From assembly GCF_038070315.1 (NCBI RefSeq), contig NZ_JBBPCC010000001.1, positions 310,001 through 374,000 of the forward strand: a stretch of DNA of 64,000 nt. The letters are read 5' to 3'. The stretch comes from Paenibacillus_G filicis (lineage in GTDB: Bacteria > Bacillota > Bacilli > Paenibacillales > NBRC-103111). The position numbers were made by a program, and so were the translations under genes. Below the pieces are notes generated by a model that made no database searches, was not told the origin of the DNA, and saw only the letters and a program-made list of their open reading frames with translations. How positions within the stretch are numbered: the stretch's first letter is position 1; the number at the start of each line of letters is the position of its first letter. This document shows positions 25,933 through 34,999 of the stretch, in pieces.

Positions 25933-26966
25933 ACCGTTACCTCACCCGCAAGCTGCAGCGCATCGGCGATGCGTACAGGCTTGCCCAGCTTAACAGACAG
26001 CTTGGCGGCCAAGGCGATCAGCTCCGCCTGGAAGCCGTCATTGCCATCCACTGGCGGCTTCGAGCCCGTACGGATGCTGTCGACGAACATGCGGACCTCT
26101 TCCACGTACGCCTCTTGGTAGCGCTCCAGGAAGAAATGCAGCGGCTTGTCGCGGTAGATGCCTTCTGCCGTGCTGATCTCGGTTGTATTCGGGTAATCAT
26201 TGTTAGCCGTCACGCTGCCCTTGGAGCCGAATACTTCGACGCGTTGGTCATAGCCGTACACGGCTTGGCGGCTGTTGTCGATCACGCCGATTGCCCCGTT
26301 GGCAAACGTCAGCGTCGTAATAGCCGTATCCACATCGCCATACTTGCCGAATACGGGATCAACGAGCACGGTGCCGCGCGCGAACACTTCCACGACGTCG
26401 CTGCCGCTCAGGTAACGGGCCATGTCGAAGTCATGAATCGCCATGTCCATGAACAGACCGCCCGACTTCTCGATGTAATGCTCCTGCGGAGGATTCGGGT
26501 CGCGGGATGTGATCTTGATGATATGCGGATCGCCCAGCTGGCCTTGCTCCAGATAATCGCGAACGCGCTTGAAGTTATGATCGAACCGGCGGTTAAAGCC
26601 GACCTGCAGCTTCACACCTGCCGCATCGGCCGCTTCCATCGCCGCCTTCGTCTGATGAATATCCATGCTGATCGGCTTCTCGCAGAAAATATGCTTGCCA
26701 GCCTTAGCCGCGGCCAGAATCAGCGGCACGTGCGAATCCGTCAGCGAGCAGATGAAGATCGCGTCGACTTCCGGATTGTTGATCACGTCGTCACTATTCT
26801 TCGTCACTTGCGCGATGCCGCGCGCGTCGGCCCAGTCCTGCAGCTCCTCATTCGCGAACAGGTCCGCGACGATGCTGACCTCTACGCCCGGCATGCGAAG
26901 CAGATTGTCCGCATGAATTCTCCCGATGCGGCCGGCACCGATAATCCCGATTTGTACTTTCTTCAT
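25929..26966 (-). CDS. iolG: myo-Inositol 2-dehydrogenase (Gfo/Idh/MocA family)
   Basis: A 345-residue NAD-dependent dehydrogenase that oxidises myo-inositol to 2-keto-myo-inositol. It has GIIGAGRIGRIHADNL (Rossmann fold), the HIFCEKPISMD motif with catalytic Lys, GFNRRFDHNF, and GGLFMDMAIHDFDMARYL with the catalytic Asp/His pair. It is the only iolG copy in the window. It starts 18 bp after iolJ, with a GAAGGGTGAA site. Confidence 0.96.
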   Translation of the reverse strand: MKKVQIGIIGAGRIGRIHADNLLRMPGVEVSIVADLFANEELQDWADARGIAQVTKNSDDVINNPEVDAIFICSLTDSHVPLILAAAKAGKHIFCEKPISMDIHQTKAAMEAADAAGVKLQVGFNRRFDHNFKRVRDYLEQGQLGDPHIIKITSRDPNPPQEHYIEKSGGLFMDMAIHDFDMARYLSGSDVVEVFARGTVLVDPVFGKYGDVDTAITTLTFANGAIGVIDNSRQAVYGYDQRVEVFGSKGSVTANNDYPNTTEISTAEGIYRDKPLHFFLERYQEAYVEEVRMFVDSIRTGSKPPVDGNDGFQAELIALAAKLSVKLGKPVRIADALQLAGEVTV

Positions 26967-26984
26967 GTATGCTTCACCCTTCCA

Positions 26985-27848
26985 TTATGCTTTGCCCGAT
27001 GATCCAAACTCGCGGATTTTGCTTTGTACGCCCTGCTGTACAGCATCCCGTGCTGGCCCCAGATATTTTCTTGGATCGTATTCACGTTCCTGCTCGCTAA
27101 GCGACTTGCGAACCGTAGCTGTAAAGATGGACTGATTGTCCGTGTTGACATTGATCTTAGCCGTTCCGAGCGAGATCGCCCGCTGGATGATATCATCACC
27201 GAGGCCGCTGCCGCCGTGCAGCACGAGCGGAAGCCCCGTCAGCTGATGAATCTCCTCCATCTGCTTGAAGCCGATGCGCGGTTCTCCCTTGTAAGGGCCA
27301 TGCACCGAGCCGAGCGCCGGAGCGAGCACATCGATCCCTGTCTCGCGGGCCAGATACACGCATTCCTCCGGAATCGCATACATCATCTCCGCCTCGTCGA
27401 CGTTAATGTCGTCCTCGCGGCCGACGATGCGGCCGAGCTCTGCTTCGACGGAGACGCCGTGAGCATGCGCCAGCTCGACCACGCGCTTCGTCTCCGCCGT
27501 GTTATGCTCCAGCGGATGATGCGACGCGTCGATCATGACGGAGGTGAACCCCGCCTCGATCGCGCGGCGGCACACGTCATACGAGGAGCCATGATCCAGG
27601 TGCAGCGCGACCGGTACGGTGATGGCGAAGTGCTCCATCAGTCCCTTCACGATGGAAGTGACAGTCTGCAGCCCGCCCATATAAGGAATATAAGCCTCGC
27701 TCAGGCCCAGGATGACGGGGGCTTGCTCCGCCTGCGCCGCCTTTAGAATCGCCTGGGTGAACTCGAGGTTGTTCAGGTTGAATTGTCCAACGGCATAGCG
27801 GTGCTTGGCCGCCGTCTGGAGCATCTCGGTCATGGAAACCAGTGACAT
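26985..27848 (-). CDS. iolJ: Class II aldolase, 6-phospho-5-dehydro-2-deoxy-D-gluconate aldolase
   Basis: A 287-residue zinc-dependent FbaA/IolJ-type aldolase. It shows GQFNLNNLEFTQAIL, HLDHGSSYDVCRRAI with metal His, VEAELGRIVGREDD and LVLHGGSGLGDDIIQRAI. In the iol context it cleaves the phosphorylated intermediate to dihydroxyacetone phosphate and malonate semialdehyde. It has a strong AAGGAGG site. Sequence alone does not fully separate it from fructose-bisphosphate aldolase; the operon position decides. Confidence 0.93.
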   Translation of the reverse strand: MSLVSMTEMLQTAAKHRYAVGQFNLNNLEFTQAILKAAQAEQAPVILGLSEAYIPYMGGLQTVTSIVKGLMEHFAITVPVALHLDHGSSYDVCRRAIEAGFTSVMIDASHHPLEHNTAETKRVVELAHAHGVSVEAELGRIVGREDDINVDEAEMMYAIPEECVYLARETGIDVLAPALGSVHGPYKGEPRIGFKQMEEIHQLTGLPLVLHGGSGLGDDIIQRAISLGTAKINVNTDNQSIFTATVRKSLSEQEREYDPRKYLGPARDAVQQGVQSKIREFGSSGKA

Positions 27849-27943
27849 GGTTTACCTCCTTGCGGTTGCTTGAGGTGCTTGAAATTAAGTCCTAAGAGAA
27901 CCTTAAAGCGAGAGCGCAGCCAAGCTGCGCCCTCGTCAGCGGC

Positions 27944-29413
27944 TTACCAGCGAGCCGTGACCATTTTCTTGCGTGTATAGAATTCGACGCCGTCGTTGCC
28001 GTTGGCATGCAGGTCGCCGTAGAACGAATTTTTCCAGCCCGAGAACGGGAAGAAGGCCATTGGAGCCGGTACGCCCAGGTTGATGCCCAGCATCCCTGCG
28101 TCGATCGTCTCGCGGAACTGACGAACATTGCTGCCGTCCTGCGTGAACAAGCAAGCGCCATTCGCGAATTCGGAGCGGTTGGACAGCTCGATCGCTTCTG
28201 CCAGCGTGTTGACGCGTACGACGGACAGCACCGGTGCGAAAATTTCATCCTGCCAAATTTTCATGCCGTGCTTCACGTTATCGAAGATCGTCGGGCCTAC
28301 GAAGTAGCCCTTCTCGCTGGATGCGGCATCCTTGCGTCCGTCGCGAACCAGTGTCGCGCCTTCGTTTTCGCCGATCTCAATATATTTCAAGGTTCTTTCC
28401 TTGTGCTGCTCGCGGATCACTGGACCAAGGAACACGCCCTCGTCCATCCCGTTGCCAATCTGAATCTGGTTGCCCGCTTCGACCAGCTTGGCGACCAGCG
28501 TATCGGCTACATCGCCGACCGCGACGACAACCGCGCAAGCCATGCAGCGCTCGCCGGCGGAGCCGAAAGCGGCATTCGTAATTTGGTTGACCGCACCATC
28601 CAGATCCGCATCCGGCATAACGATGGAGTGGTTCTTGGCGCCAGCCAGCGCCTGCACACGCTTGTTATGCGCAGTGCCCGTCCGGTACACGTACTCAGCA
28701 ACCGGCTGAGAGCCGACGAACGAGATGCCCTTGATGCCCGGGTGCTTCAGCAGTCCGTTAACTACATCATGCGCACCGTGAACGACGTTCAGCACGCCAG
28801 CTGGGAGTCCAGCTTCGATGAACAGCTCAGCCAGACGGTTCGCCAGCAGCGGCGTCCGCTCGGACGGCTTGAGCACGAAGGTGTTGCCGCAGGCGATCGC
28901 GAGCGGGAACATCCAGCAAGGCACCATCATCGGGAAGTTGAACGGCGTGATGCCGCCGATGACGCCGACCGGATAGCGGTACATGCCGGATTCGACGTTG
29001 GTCGCGATGTCCGGAAGCTGCTTGCCCATCATCAGGGATGGCGCGCCGGAGGCGAACTCGACGCACTCGATGCCGCGCAGCACTTCGCCATGTGCTTCAT
29101 GATAGCTCTTGCCGTTCTCCTTGGTAATCAGCACGGCCAGCTCTTCCCAATGATCAACCAGCAGTTGCTGGTACTTGAACAGAATTCTCGCCCGGCGAGG
29201 CACCGGTGTCTTGCTCCAGGTAGCGAAGGCTTCCGTCGCCGCAGCTACAGCGCGGTCCACGTCCTCTTGGGACGAGATCGGCACTTGGGCCAAAACCTCT
29301 TCGGTAGCCGGGTTATAGACCGGGTCGTACTTAGCAGAAACGGTGTCGACCCACTGGCCGCCAATCAGGTTTTTCAAAAGCGGCGCCGAGGATGCAGAAG
29401 CGGATGTCGTCAT
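27944..29413 (-). CDS. iolA: Methylmalonate/malonate-semialdehyde dehydrogenase (CoA-acylating)
   Basis: A 489-residue aldehyde dehydrogenase of the MmsA type. It has the NFPMMVPCWMFPLAIACGN segment, GISFVGSQPVAEYVY, ALAGAKNHSIVMPDAD, and catalytic Cys in GSAGERCMACAVVV. It converts malonate semialdehyde to acetyl-CoA and CO2, the last iol step. The GGAGGACTTC site lies upstream of the ATG. It is separated from iolC by 79 bp without a visible terminator. Confidence 0.96.
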   Translation of the reverse strand: MTTSASASSAPLLKNLIGGQWVDTVSAKYDPVYNPATEEVLAQVPISSQEDVDRAVAAATEAFATWSKTPVPRRARILFKYQQLLVDHWEELAVLITKENGKSYHEAHGEVLRGIECVEFASGAPSLMMGKQLPDIATNVESGMYRYPVGVIGGITPFNFPMMVPCWMFPLAIACGNTFVLKPSERTPLLANRLAELFIEAGLPAGVLNVVHGAHDVVNGLLKHPGIKGISFVGSQPVAEYVYRTGTAHNKRVQALAGAKNHSIVMPDADLDGAVNQITNAAFGSAGERCMACAVVVAVGDVADTLVAKLVEAGNQIQIGNGMDEGVFLGPVIREQHKERTLKYIEIGENEGATLVRDGRKDAASSEKGYFVGPTIFDNVKHGMKIWQDEIFAPVLSVVRVNTLAEAIELSNRSEFANGACLFTQDGSNVRQFRETIDAGMLGINLGVPAPMAFFPFSGWKNSFYGDLHANGNDGVEFYTRKKMVTARW

Positions 29414-29492
29414 AAGAAGAAGTCCTCCTTGTTTTGTGTAAAAGTAATATGATAATGAACGCGTGAGCTACGCAATAACAGTCATGTACGAA

Positions 29493-30500
29493 TTAAGAAG
29501 CTGTAATTTCGCCGTTCTTGCAGCGGGTGATATAGTCTTGAACCTGCTCCGCCGTCGGCATCGCATCCGAACAGCTGTGGCTGGAGACGACGATAGCGGC
29601 GGCGCCGCTGCCGAACTCCATGCTCTTCTCGACGGTCCAGCCATGCATCAGGCCGTAAATGAAGCCTGCCGCGTAGGAATCGCCAGCGCCGAACGTTTTG
29701 ATAACCTTAGCCGGGAAGCTGTTCGCCGTATGGCTCTCGCCATCTTGCGTATAAGCGATGGAGCCTTCCTTGCCGTGCTTGATGACCACGATCTTGGCTT
29801 GGTACGAGAACCACTTGGACGCGGTCGTCCGATCGTCGCGCTGCCCCTTCTCGAACTGCTCCATCATGTCGAACTCTTCGCGCGTGCCGATGATAACATC
29901 GCATTTCTCAGAGGCCAGATTGTAATAGATCGCCGTCTCTTCCTTGGACGTCCAGGTGTAAGGACGGTAGTCGAGGTCGAAGATGATCGTCGCGCCATGC
30001 TTCTTGGCATAATCCAGCGTCAGGAACACCGCCTCGCGGGAAGGGCTCTTTGCCAGCGCGGTGCCCGAGATCAGCAGCACCTTCGCCTTGGCAACCGTCT
30101 CTTCGAGCACCTCGCTCGTCTCGAGCAACAGGTCCGCCACGTTGTCACGGTACATCAGGATGCTGCAGTCCGTCGGACTCTTAATCTCCGTGAAAGCAAG
30201 CCCCGTCACCGCGCCCGTGCGGTCTGTGACGACATTGCTCGTGTCGATGCCGTTCTTCTCCAGGTAGCTTACAATGAAGCGTCCCATCTGATCGTCCGCG
30301 ACCTTGCCGATGAAGCTGGTGCGCATGCCCAGCCGGGACATGCCGATGCAGATGTTGGCCGGGGAGCCTCCGACGTACTTGGTGAACGTCATCGTCTCTT
30401 CCATCGGACGGTTGATTTCATTGGCATTCAGGTCGATACATAGCCGGCCGATGGCTACGAAGTCCAGCTCTTTGCCTTCGGGAATCGGAAGATAAGCCAT
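29493..30500 (-). CDS. iolC: 5-dehydro-2-deoxygluconokinase
   Basis: A 335-residue PfkB-family kinase that phosphorylates 2-deoxy-5-keto-D-gluconate. The N-terminus is FVAIGRLCIDLNANE. VGGSPANICIGMSRLG and the C-terminal catalytic TFGAGDSYAAGFIYGLMHG (Asp general base) are intact. The ATG follows 2 bp after the iolE stop, with an AAGAAGAGG site. Confidence 0.96.
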   Translation of the reverse strand: MAYLPIPEGKELDFVAIGRLCIDLNANEINRPMEETMTFTKYVGGSPANICIGMSRLGMRTSFIGKVADDQMGRFIVSYLEKNGIDTSNVVTDRTGAVTGLAFTEIKSPTDCSILMYRDNVADLLLETSEVLEETVAKAKVLLISGTALAKSPSREAVFLTLDYAKKHGATIIFDLDYRPYTWTSKEETAIYYNLASEKCDVIIGTREEFDMMEQFEKGQRDDRTTASKWFSYQAKIVVIKHGKEGSIAYTQDGESHTANSFPAKVIKTFGAGDSYAAGFIYGLMHGWTVEKSMEFGSGAAAIVVSSHSCSDAMPTAEQVQDYITRCKNGEITAS

Positions 30501-30502
30501 GG

Positions 30503-31408
30503 TTACACCTCTTCTTTCTTAGCAATGGAATGAATATAGTCCAGCGCCTTGCGCGCGTATTCGTAAGCGGGAGATACCGCCGGGTCCTGTTCGCCCTCCA
30601 GCAGCGCCCAGCCGTTGTAGCCGCGCTGCACGAGCTCGCCGATGATCGGAGCGAAGTCGATGACGCCGTCGCCGGGAACCGTGAACACGCCCTTGCGGAT
30701 GCAGGTAACGAAGTCGACGCCTTCCGCTCTCGCTTCGTTCAGGATCGGCAGCCGGATATCCTTCAGATGAATATAAGCGATCCGGTCGTAATGCTTGCGG
30801 AGCAGGGTCAGCGGGTCGCTGCCGCCGTAGTAGGCATGCCCCGTATCGTACAGCAGGGAGACCAGGTTCGGGTCCGTCAGCTCCAGCAGGCGGTCGATTT
30901 CCTCCGGCTGCTCGACGGCCGTTCCGCCGTGATGGTGATACGTCAGCTTCAGGCCGTGCTCGCTGGCGATTTCTCCCGCCAGATTCAGGCCGTTAGCCAA
31001 GTCCTTCCACTCCTGATCGTTCAGCCTGGCAACCACGGTCTCATGATCCGAGCGGCGCGGGTCCCAGTGCAGGGAACCGCCAATCTCGCAGGTGCTGATA
31101 ACCTTTGCACCCATTTCCTTAAGGAACAGCACATGCTGCCGGTAAGACTCCAGCTCTTCATTCAGCCGCGAAGGCTCCGTGAAGAACACGGACTTCCACT
31201 GGGATACCAGCTGAATGTCCCGGGCGGCGAGCTCCCGCTTCAAGGTCGGGATGTCCTTGGGGTACTTGCGCCCCATCTCCGTGCCCTTCAGCCCCAGCTT
31301 TGAGATATCGGACATGATCTGCTCAAAGGTCGTATCGTTTCCATGCTCATGCACATCCTCGCCGACCCAGTTGATCGGATGAATGCCTAGTTGAAATGGT
31401 AAGCTCAC
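30503..31408 (-). CDS. iolE: Myo-inosose-2 dehydratase
   Basis: A 301-residue TIM-barrel enzyme that dehydrates 2-keto-myo-inositol. It begins FQLGIHPINWVGEDV. Metal-site residues lie in STCEIGGSLHWDPR, LTYHHHGGTAV, SLLYDTGHAYYGG and IHLKDIR. The start is a GTG at 31408 preceded by AAGGGA. It lies 16 bp after iolD. Confidence 0.96.
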   Translation of the reverse strand: MSLPFQLGIHPINWVGEDVHEHGNDTTFEQIMSDISKLGLKGTEMGRKYPKDIPTLKRELAARDIQLVSQWKSVFFTEPSRLNEELESYRQHVLFLKEMGAKVISTCEIGGSLHWDPRRSDHETVVARLNDQEWKDLANGLNLAGEIASEHGLKLTYHHHGGTAVEQPEEIDRLLELTDPNLVSLLYDTGHAYYGGSDPLTLLRKHYDRIAYIHLKDIRLPILNEARAEGVDFVTCIRKGVFTVPGDGVIDFAPIIGELVQRGYNGWALLEGEQDPAVSPAYEYARKALDYIHSIAKKEEV

Positions 31409-31424
31409 AGTGATCGTTCCCTTC

Positions 31425-33290
31425 TTAGAGTTGGCTCGCCGCCTGAATGTTGTTCTTCATCTGCTGGTGGGCATCCAGCACTTGCTCGCTGTTCGAGACC
31501 TCAGGCACGCCGACTCTCCACCAGGATTCGTATCCGGTCGTTCCGGTGCCTGGCAGCACCTTGATATCGATCAGCGTCGAGACGGTCTCTTCTTTCGCCT
31601 GTGCCAACGCTTCACGGAGGCCTTCCAGCGTCGTGACGCTGTAAGATTTGGCGCCGAAGCTGCGGGCATGTGCCGCGAAGTCAATCGGCATATAATCCGC
31701 GCTCAAGCGGCCGTTCGCTTCGTCCCGGAAGCGGAACTCGTTGCCGAAGCCCTTGCTGCCGTGGCCGCGCTGCAGGTTGTGAATGCACTGGAAGCCGTGG
31801 TTATCCAGCAGCAGCACCGTGATCTTGCGGTTCTCTTGAAGGCTGGTGAGCAGCTCCGAGTGCAGCATCAGGTAGCTGCCGTCGCCTACGATTGCGTATA
31901 CCTCGCGGTCCGAGTCCGCCAGCGCCGCGCCGAACGCTCCGCTGACCTCGTAGCCCATGCACGAAAAGCCGTATTCCATGTTGTACGTCTTCGGCTCCTC
32001 ACATCTCCACAGCCGGTGCAGGTCGCCCGGCAGGCTGCCCGCCGCGCAGACGATGACGTCGCGTGGTCCGAGGAAGTTGTTGATCTCGCCGACCACCGCT
32101 GTCTGCACCAAACCTTGCTCGCTCTGCAGGCTGTACAGGCGATCGGTCTCCGCATCCCAGCTTTGCTTCAGCTCACGCAAGGCCTGCTTGTCATATGCCG
32201 ATTGATAGCCGGCTTCCCACAGCGCACGGTGGAGCGTCTTCAATGCTTCCTTCGCATCGGCGTCGAGACGGACGGCATTCATCTTGAAGGTGTCGAACGC
32301 ACTGATGTTAATATTCAGGAACTCCACCTCTTCATGCGGGAAGGCCGATTTCGACGAAGTCGTAAAGTCCGAGTAACGCGTGCCGATTCCGATGATCAGG
32401 TCGGCTTCCTTGGCAGTCAGATTGGCTGCCAGCGTGCCTGTGACGCCAACCGCTCCGAGGTTCAGCGGATGCTTCCAGGACAAGGCGCTCTTGCCCGCCT
32501 GCGTCTCGGTAACCGGGATGCCGAACGCTTCGGCGAAATCCAGCAGCTCTTGGTAAGCGCCGGAGTAGTGCACGCCGCCGCCCGCAATGATCAGCGGCCG
32601 CTTCTTGCCTTGGATCAGCTTGACCGCACGGGCGATCGCGTCGCTCGACGGCGGACGCCGATCAATCACATGCACCCGCTTGGCGAAAAATTCAGCCGGG
32701 TAATCATAAGCCTCAGCCTGCACATCCTGCGGCAGTGCCAAGGTAACCGCCCCGGTCTCCGCCGGGTCCGTCAGCACCCGAATCGCATTCAGCGCGGCGC
32801 TGATCAGCTGTTCAGGTCTCTCGATGCGGTCCCAATATGCGCTGACCGGACGGAAGGCATCCGTCGCCGAGATCGTGTAATCCCGCGTGACCTCGAGCTG
32901 CTGGAGCACCGGGTCAGGCTGACGGCAGGCGAAGTTGTCCCCCGGCAGCAGCAGCACCGGAATCCGGTTCACCGTTGCCGTCGCGGCGGCCGTAACCATG
33001 TTCAGCGCGCCAGGACCGATGGAGCTGGTACAAGCATAGATTTGGAAGCGGTTACTTTGCTTCGCAAAAGCTGCGGCCGCGTGGACCATTCCCTGCTCAT
33101 TTTTCCCTTGAATAAAGCCCAGCTCGCCGCTGTCATTCTCCAGCGCTTCGCCAAGCCCTGTCACGTTGCCGTGTCCGAAGATCCCCATCACGCCCTTGAC
33201 GAACTTGATCTCCTCACCGTCGACGGACACATACTGATTGTCCAGAAACCTCAGCAGCGCTTGCGCCATTGTTAACCGTATGACCGACAT
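31425..33290 (-). CDS. iolD: 3D-(3,5/4)-trihydroxycyclohexane-1,2-dione acylhydrolase
   Basis: A 621-residue thiamine-diphosphate enzyme that hydrolyses the cyclic diketone to 5-deoxy-glucuronate. It contains GHGNVTGLGEAL, the TPP pyrimidine Glu region (NEQGMVHAAAAFAKQ), GAVTLALPQDVQAEAYDYP and the TPP Mg site GDGSYLMLHSELLTS. The start at the ATG 33290 after GGGAGG is preferred; a TTG at 33314 is in frame. It is the first iol gene and its 5' region carries two operators and a strong promoter. Confidence 0.96.
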   Translation of the reverse strand: MSVIRLTMAQALLRFLDNQYVSVDGEEIKFVKGVMGIFGHGNVTGLGEALENDSGELGFIQGKNEQGMVHAAAAFAKQSNRFQIYACTSSIGPGALNMVTAAATATVNRIPVLLLPGDNFACRQPDPVLQQLEVTRDYTISATDAFRPVSAYWDRIERPEQLISAALNAIRVLTDPAETGAVTLALPQDVQAEAYDYPAEFFAKRVHVIDRRPPSSDAIARAVKLIQGKKRPLIIAGGGVHYSGAYQELLDFAEAFGIPVTETQAGKSALSWKHPLNLGAVGVTGTLAANLTAKEADLIIGIGTRYSDFTTSSKSAFPHEEVEFLNINISAFDTFKMNAVRLDADAKEALKTLHRALWEAGYQSAYDKQALRELKQSWDAETDRLYSLQSEQGLVQTAVVGEINNFLGPRDVIVCAAGSLPGDLHRLWRCEEPKTYNMEYGFSCMGYEVSGAFGAALADSDREVYAIVGDGSYLMLHSELLTSLQENRKITVLLLDNHGFQCIHNLQRGHGSKGFGNEFRFRDEANGRLSADYMPIDFAAHARSFGAKSYSVTTLEGLREALAQAKEETVSTLIDIKVLPGTGTTGYESWWRVGVPEVSNSEQVLDAHQQMKNNIQAASQL

Positions 33291-33326
33291 CGATACTCGA
33301 ACCTCCCGATTCAACTTGCTAGATTA

Positions 33327-33343
33327 GGGTAATCGCTTAACCT
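33327..33343 (-). promoter_or_regulatory. iol operator O1 (downstream LacI-type palindrome)
   Basis: On the minus strand, AGGTTAAGCGATTACCC. This matches O2 at 13 of 17 positions in the opposite orientation and shares the AGGTTAAGCG core. Its centre lies about 67 bp downstream of the predicted iolD transcription start. It is probably bound by the LacI-type protein at 24007. Confidence 0.6.
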
Positions 33344-33354
33344 CGCATAAACGA

Positions 33355-33368
33355 AATGAAAGCGAATA
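33355..33368 (+). promoter_or_regulatory. Weak cre-like site in the iolD leader
   Basis: TGAAAGCGAATAAA resembles the CcpA site TGWAANCGNTNWCA with two mismatches. It lies about 40 bp downstream of the predicted start, a position used for roadblock repression. Catabolite repression of iol operons is known, but this particular match is marginal. Confidence 0.3.
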
Positions 33369-33408
33369 AAAAAGCGATAAACATGTAAATTTCAGAACTT
33401 ATACCCCG

Positions 33409-33437
33409 AGTATACTGCCGTCAGACGAATTTTTCAA
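33409..33437 (-). promoter_or_regulatory. Sigma-A promoter of the iol operon
   Basis: On the minus strand, TTGAAA (33432-33437), an exact 17-bp spacer and TATACT (33409-33414). It lies between the two palindromic operators, about 110 bp before the iolD start. Confidence 0.78.
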
Positions 33438-33455
33438 TCCCTTTTCTAAATATTT

Positions 33456-33472
33456 AGGTTAAGCGCTAACCT
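33456..33472 (+). promoter_or_regulatory. iol operator O2 (upstream LacI-type palindrome)
   Basis: AGGTTAAGCGCTAACCT, with 6-bp arms AGGTTA / TAACCT around a CG-containing centre. It is centred about 62 bp upstream of the predicted iolD start and 129 bp from O1, suggesting repression by looping. The stretch 33473-33609 beyond it holds nothing I can recognise. Confidence 0.65.
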
Positions 33473-33609
33473 TTATGTATTTCCAGTCTCCGCTGCGCCG
33501 CGATATCGGTCACCAAATTATCACACAATCAGCGGGGCAATGCCGTACGCGCGGCTCGCCGATGCTTAATGCCGTATGCGGCACCCAGGAACCAATTCCC
33601 CGTACATAC

Positions 33610-33637
33610 AAAAATAAGCTGCCCCGCGAGGGACAGC
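33610..33637 (-). terminator. Rho-independent terminator after the DUF4179-like gene
   Basis: On the minus strand, GCTGTCCC / GGGGCAGC stem with a TCGC loop, followed by TTATTTTTG. It lies 7 bp after the stop at 33645. Confidence 0.85.
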
Positions 33638-33644
33638 CCATGGA

Positions 33645-34940
33645 TTAAGGCTTGAGAGGGAGCGTTACTTGCAGCTTAGGGTCATACTTCGGCTCGGTGC
33701 TTTCGTAGAAGGTGCTTACGAACGTTATATTCGATTGAGGATCGATCACAGGAAAGTCCGCAACATACGCGTTGGTTTTCCTATCAACCAGTCTTTTTAG
33801 CCCATACAGTTTCTGTCCAGCCCCGTCTTCCATAAATAAACTCAAATCATAGGGGCGAGGACCTTCCGTTACAAAACGAACCTCGGTTTTATCTTTGCTA
33901 TAGCTGATATCCGTAATTTTCGCCACTCCCCACGTTCTTTTCAATACAAGGGGCTTCTCGGCTGTCGGTTTATACTCAACTGGCGCCTTGTGTAACAATG
34001 GTAATTTTAATTCCGATTCTTCTCGGGTAAATTCAATCTTGATCGATTCGGCAAGCGCCTGGACGGGGCTGAATGAATCAATAGATTCGATGGAATATCC
34101 GGTTTCTGTAGGTTTAAAATTGACTATGCCTTCAACCGGCAGGTACTTCGTTCCTTTCTGATCTTCGATTCTCATGTGATTTTGATAAAAACCGCTGCTC
34201 AAATGCTTCGGAAAGCTAATCTCATACCTGGCCGCGGTCATGTTCGGGGTCATCGCTATCTCCTTGAGCGTGTACGTGAATTCGCCCGACTTCTTGGTGA
34301 TCATCGGCTTAAGCACCTTGGTTTCTTTATAAACGGATTTCTTGACAGGAATCGTCAGTTCCCACGGCTCCGGCGTACGGTTCGGGGAAGTTAGGTACAG
34401 AGAACGATAATCCTGGAACTTCATCTCAAACTCATCGGGAAACCGGCCTGCATTGGCCCAGGTTATGCTATGCATCGTGGTTTGTTTGTCAATCGGCTGG
34501 GACCAGTGGCCAATAGAACCTCCGATCTCCTTGCCACCCAGCATAATCACCGGGTTTGATGAACTAGGCTCTTGACCATGATGCTCCACATAGCCGACAG
34601 ACAATCGCGCATCATCGAACAATATTTCCTTCACGGTAATCTTAACGCCGTTTTTAGTCACGCTTTGATTGATCTGGGACACCGTCCCGTTTTTGACGGC
34701 TTGTTTCAGCTCACAGTCCATGGAATGATGAAATGGAGACAACTTTCCATTCTCGCCAAGAAGATCCTGCTCAACTTCCATTAAACACTGAAGCGGAGAC
34801 ACCGAGGCGGAAGCTTGTGCTGCCACTACGGTGGGCGTAACGGACAAGACTTCAATTGAGGTAAAGGCGATCAGTGCAGCCGCAGAAATGGCGACCAAAC
34901 GGCGTACTTTATTTTTCGTTACTTTGAATATAGCTAGCAT
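33645..34940 (-). CDS. Secreted or membrane-anchored DUF4179/DUF5643-like protein
   Basis: About 431 residues. An N-terminal hydrophobic signal or anchor (RRLVAISAAALIAFTSIEVL) is followed by a two-cysteine stretch and a DUF4179-like domain recognised by INQSVTKNGVKITVKEILFDD and LSVGYV. A beta-rich C-terminal half with two further domains follows. The start at 34940 follows GGAAAGGA. Proteins with this domain often sit in anti-sigma or envelope-stress loci. Here it follows a BlaI/BlaR1-like pair and may be their target or co-sensor. No catalytic motif is visible. Confidence 0.75.
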   Translation of the reverse strand: MLAIFKVTKNKVRRLVAISAAALIAFTSIEVLSVTPTVVAAQASASVSPLQCLMEVEQDLLGENGKLSPFHHSMDCELKQAVKNGTVSQINQSVTKNGVKITVKEILFDDARLSVGYVEHHGQEPSSSNPVIMLGGKEIGGSIGHWSQPIDKQTTMHSITWANAGRFPDEFEMKFQDYRSLYLTSPNRTPEPWELTIPVKKSVYKETKVLKPMITKKSGEFTYTLKEIAMTPNMTAARYEISFPKHLSSGFYQNHMRIEDQKGTKYLPVEGIVNFKPTETGYSIESIDSFSPVQALAESIKIEFTREESELKLPLLHKAPVEYKPTAEKPLVLKRTWGVAKITDISYSKDKTEVRFVTEGPRPYDLSLFMEDGAGQKLYGLKRLVDRKTNAYVADFPVIDPQSNITFVSTFYESTEPKYDPKLQVTLPLKP

Positions 34941-34999
34941 GTACAACAATCCTTTCCCGAAGGGTTTGTTTGATGTGCAACTCATTCATTCTCTATTCC

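Noticed and set aside
33480..33600. Searched for a divergent gene or small RNA upstream of the iol operators
   Set aside because: No frame with a ribosome-binding site and no stable structure apart from the terminator belonging to the 33645 gene.
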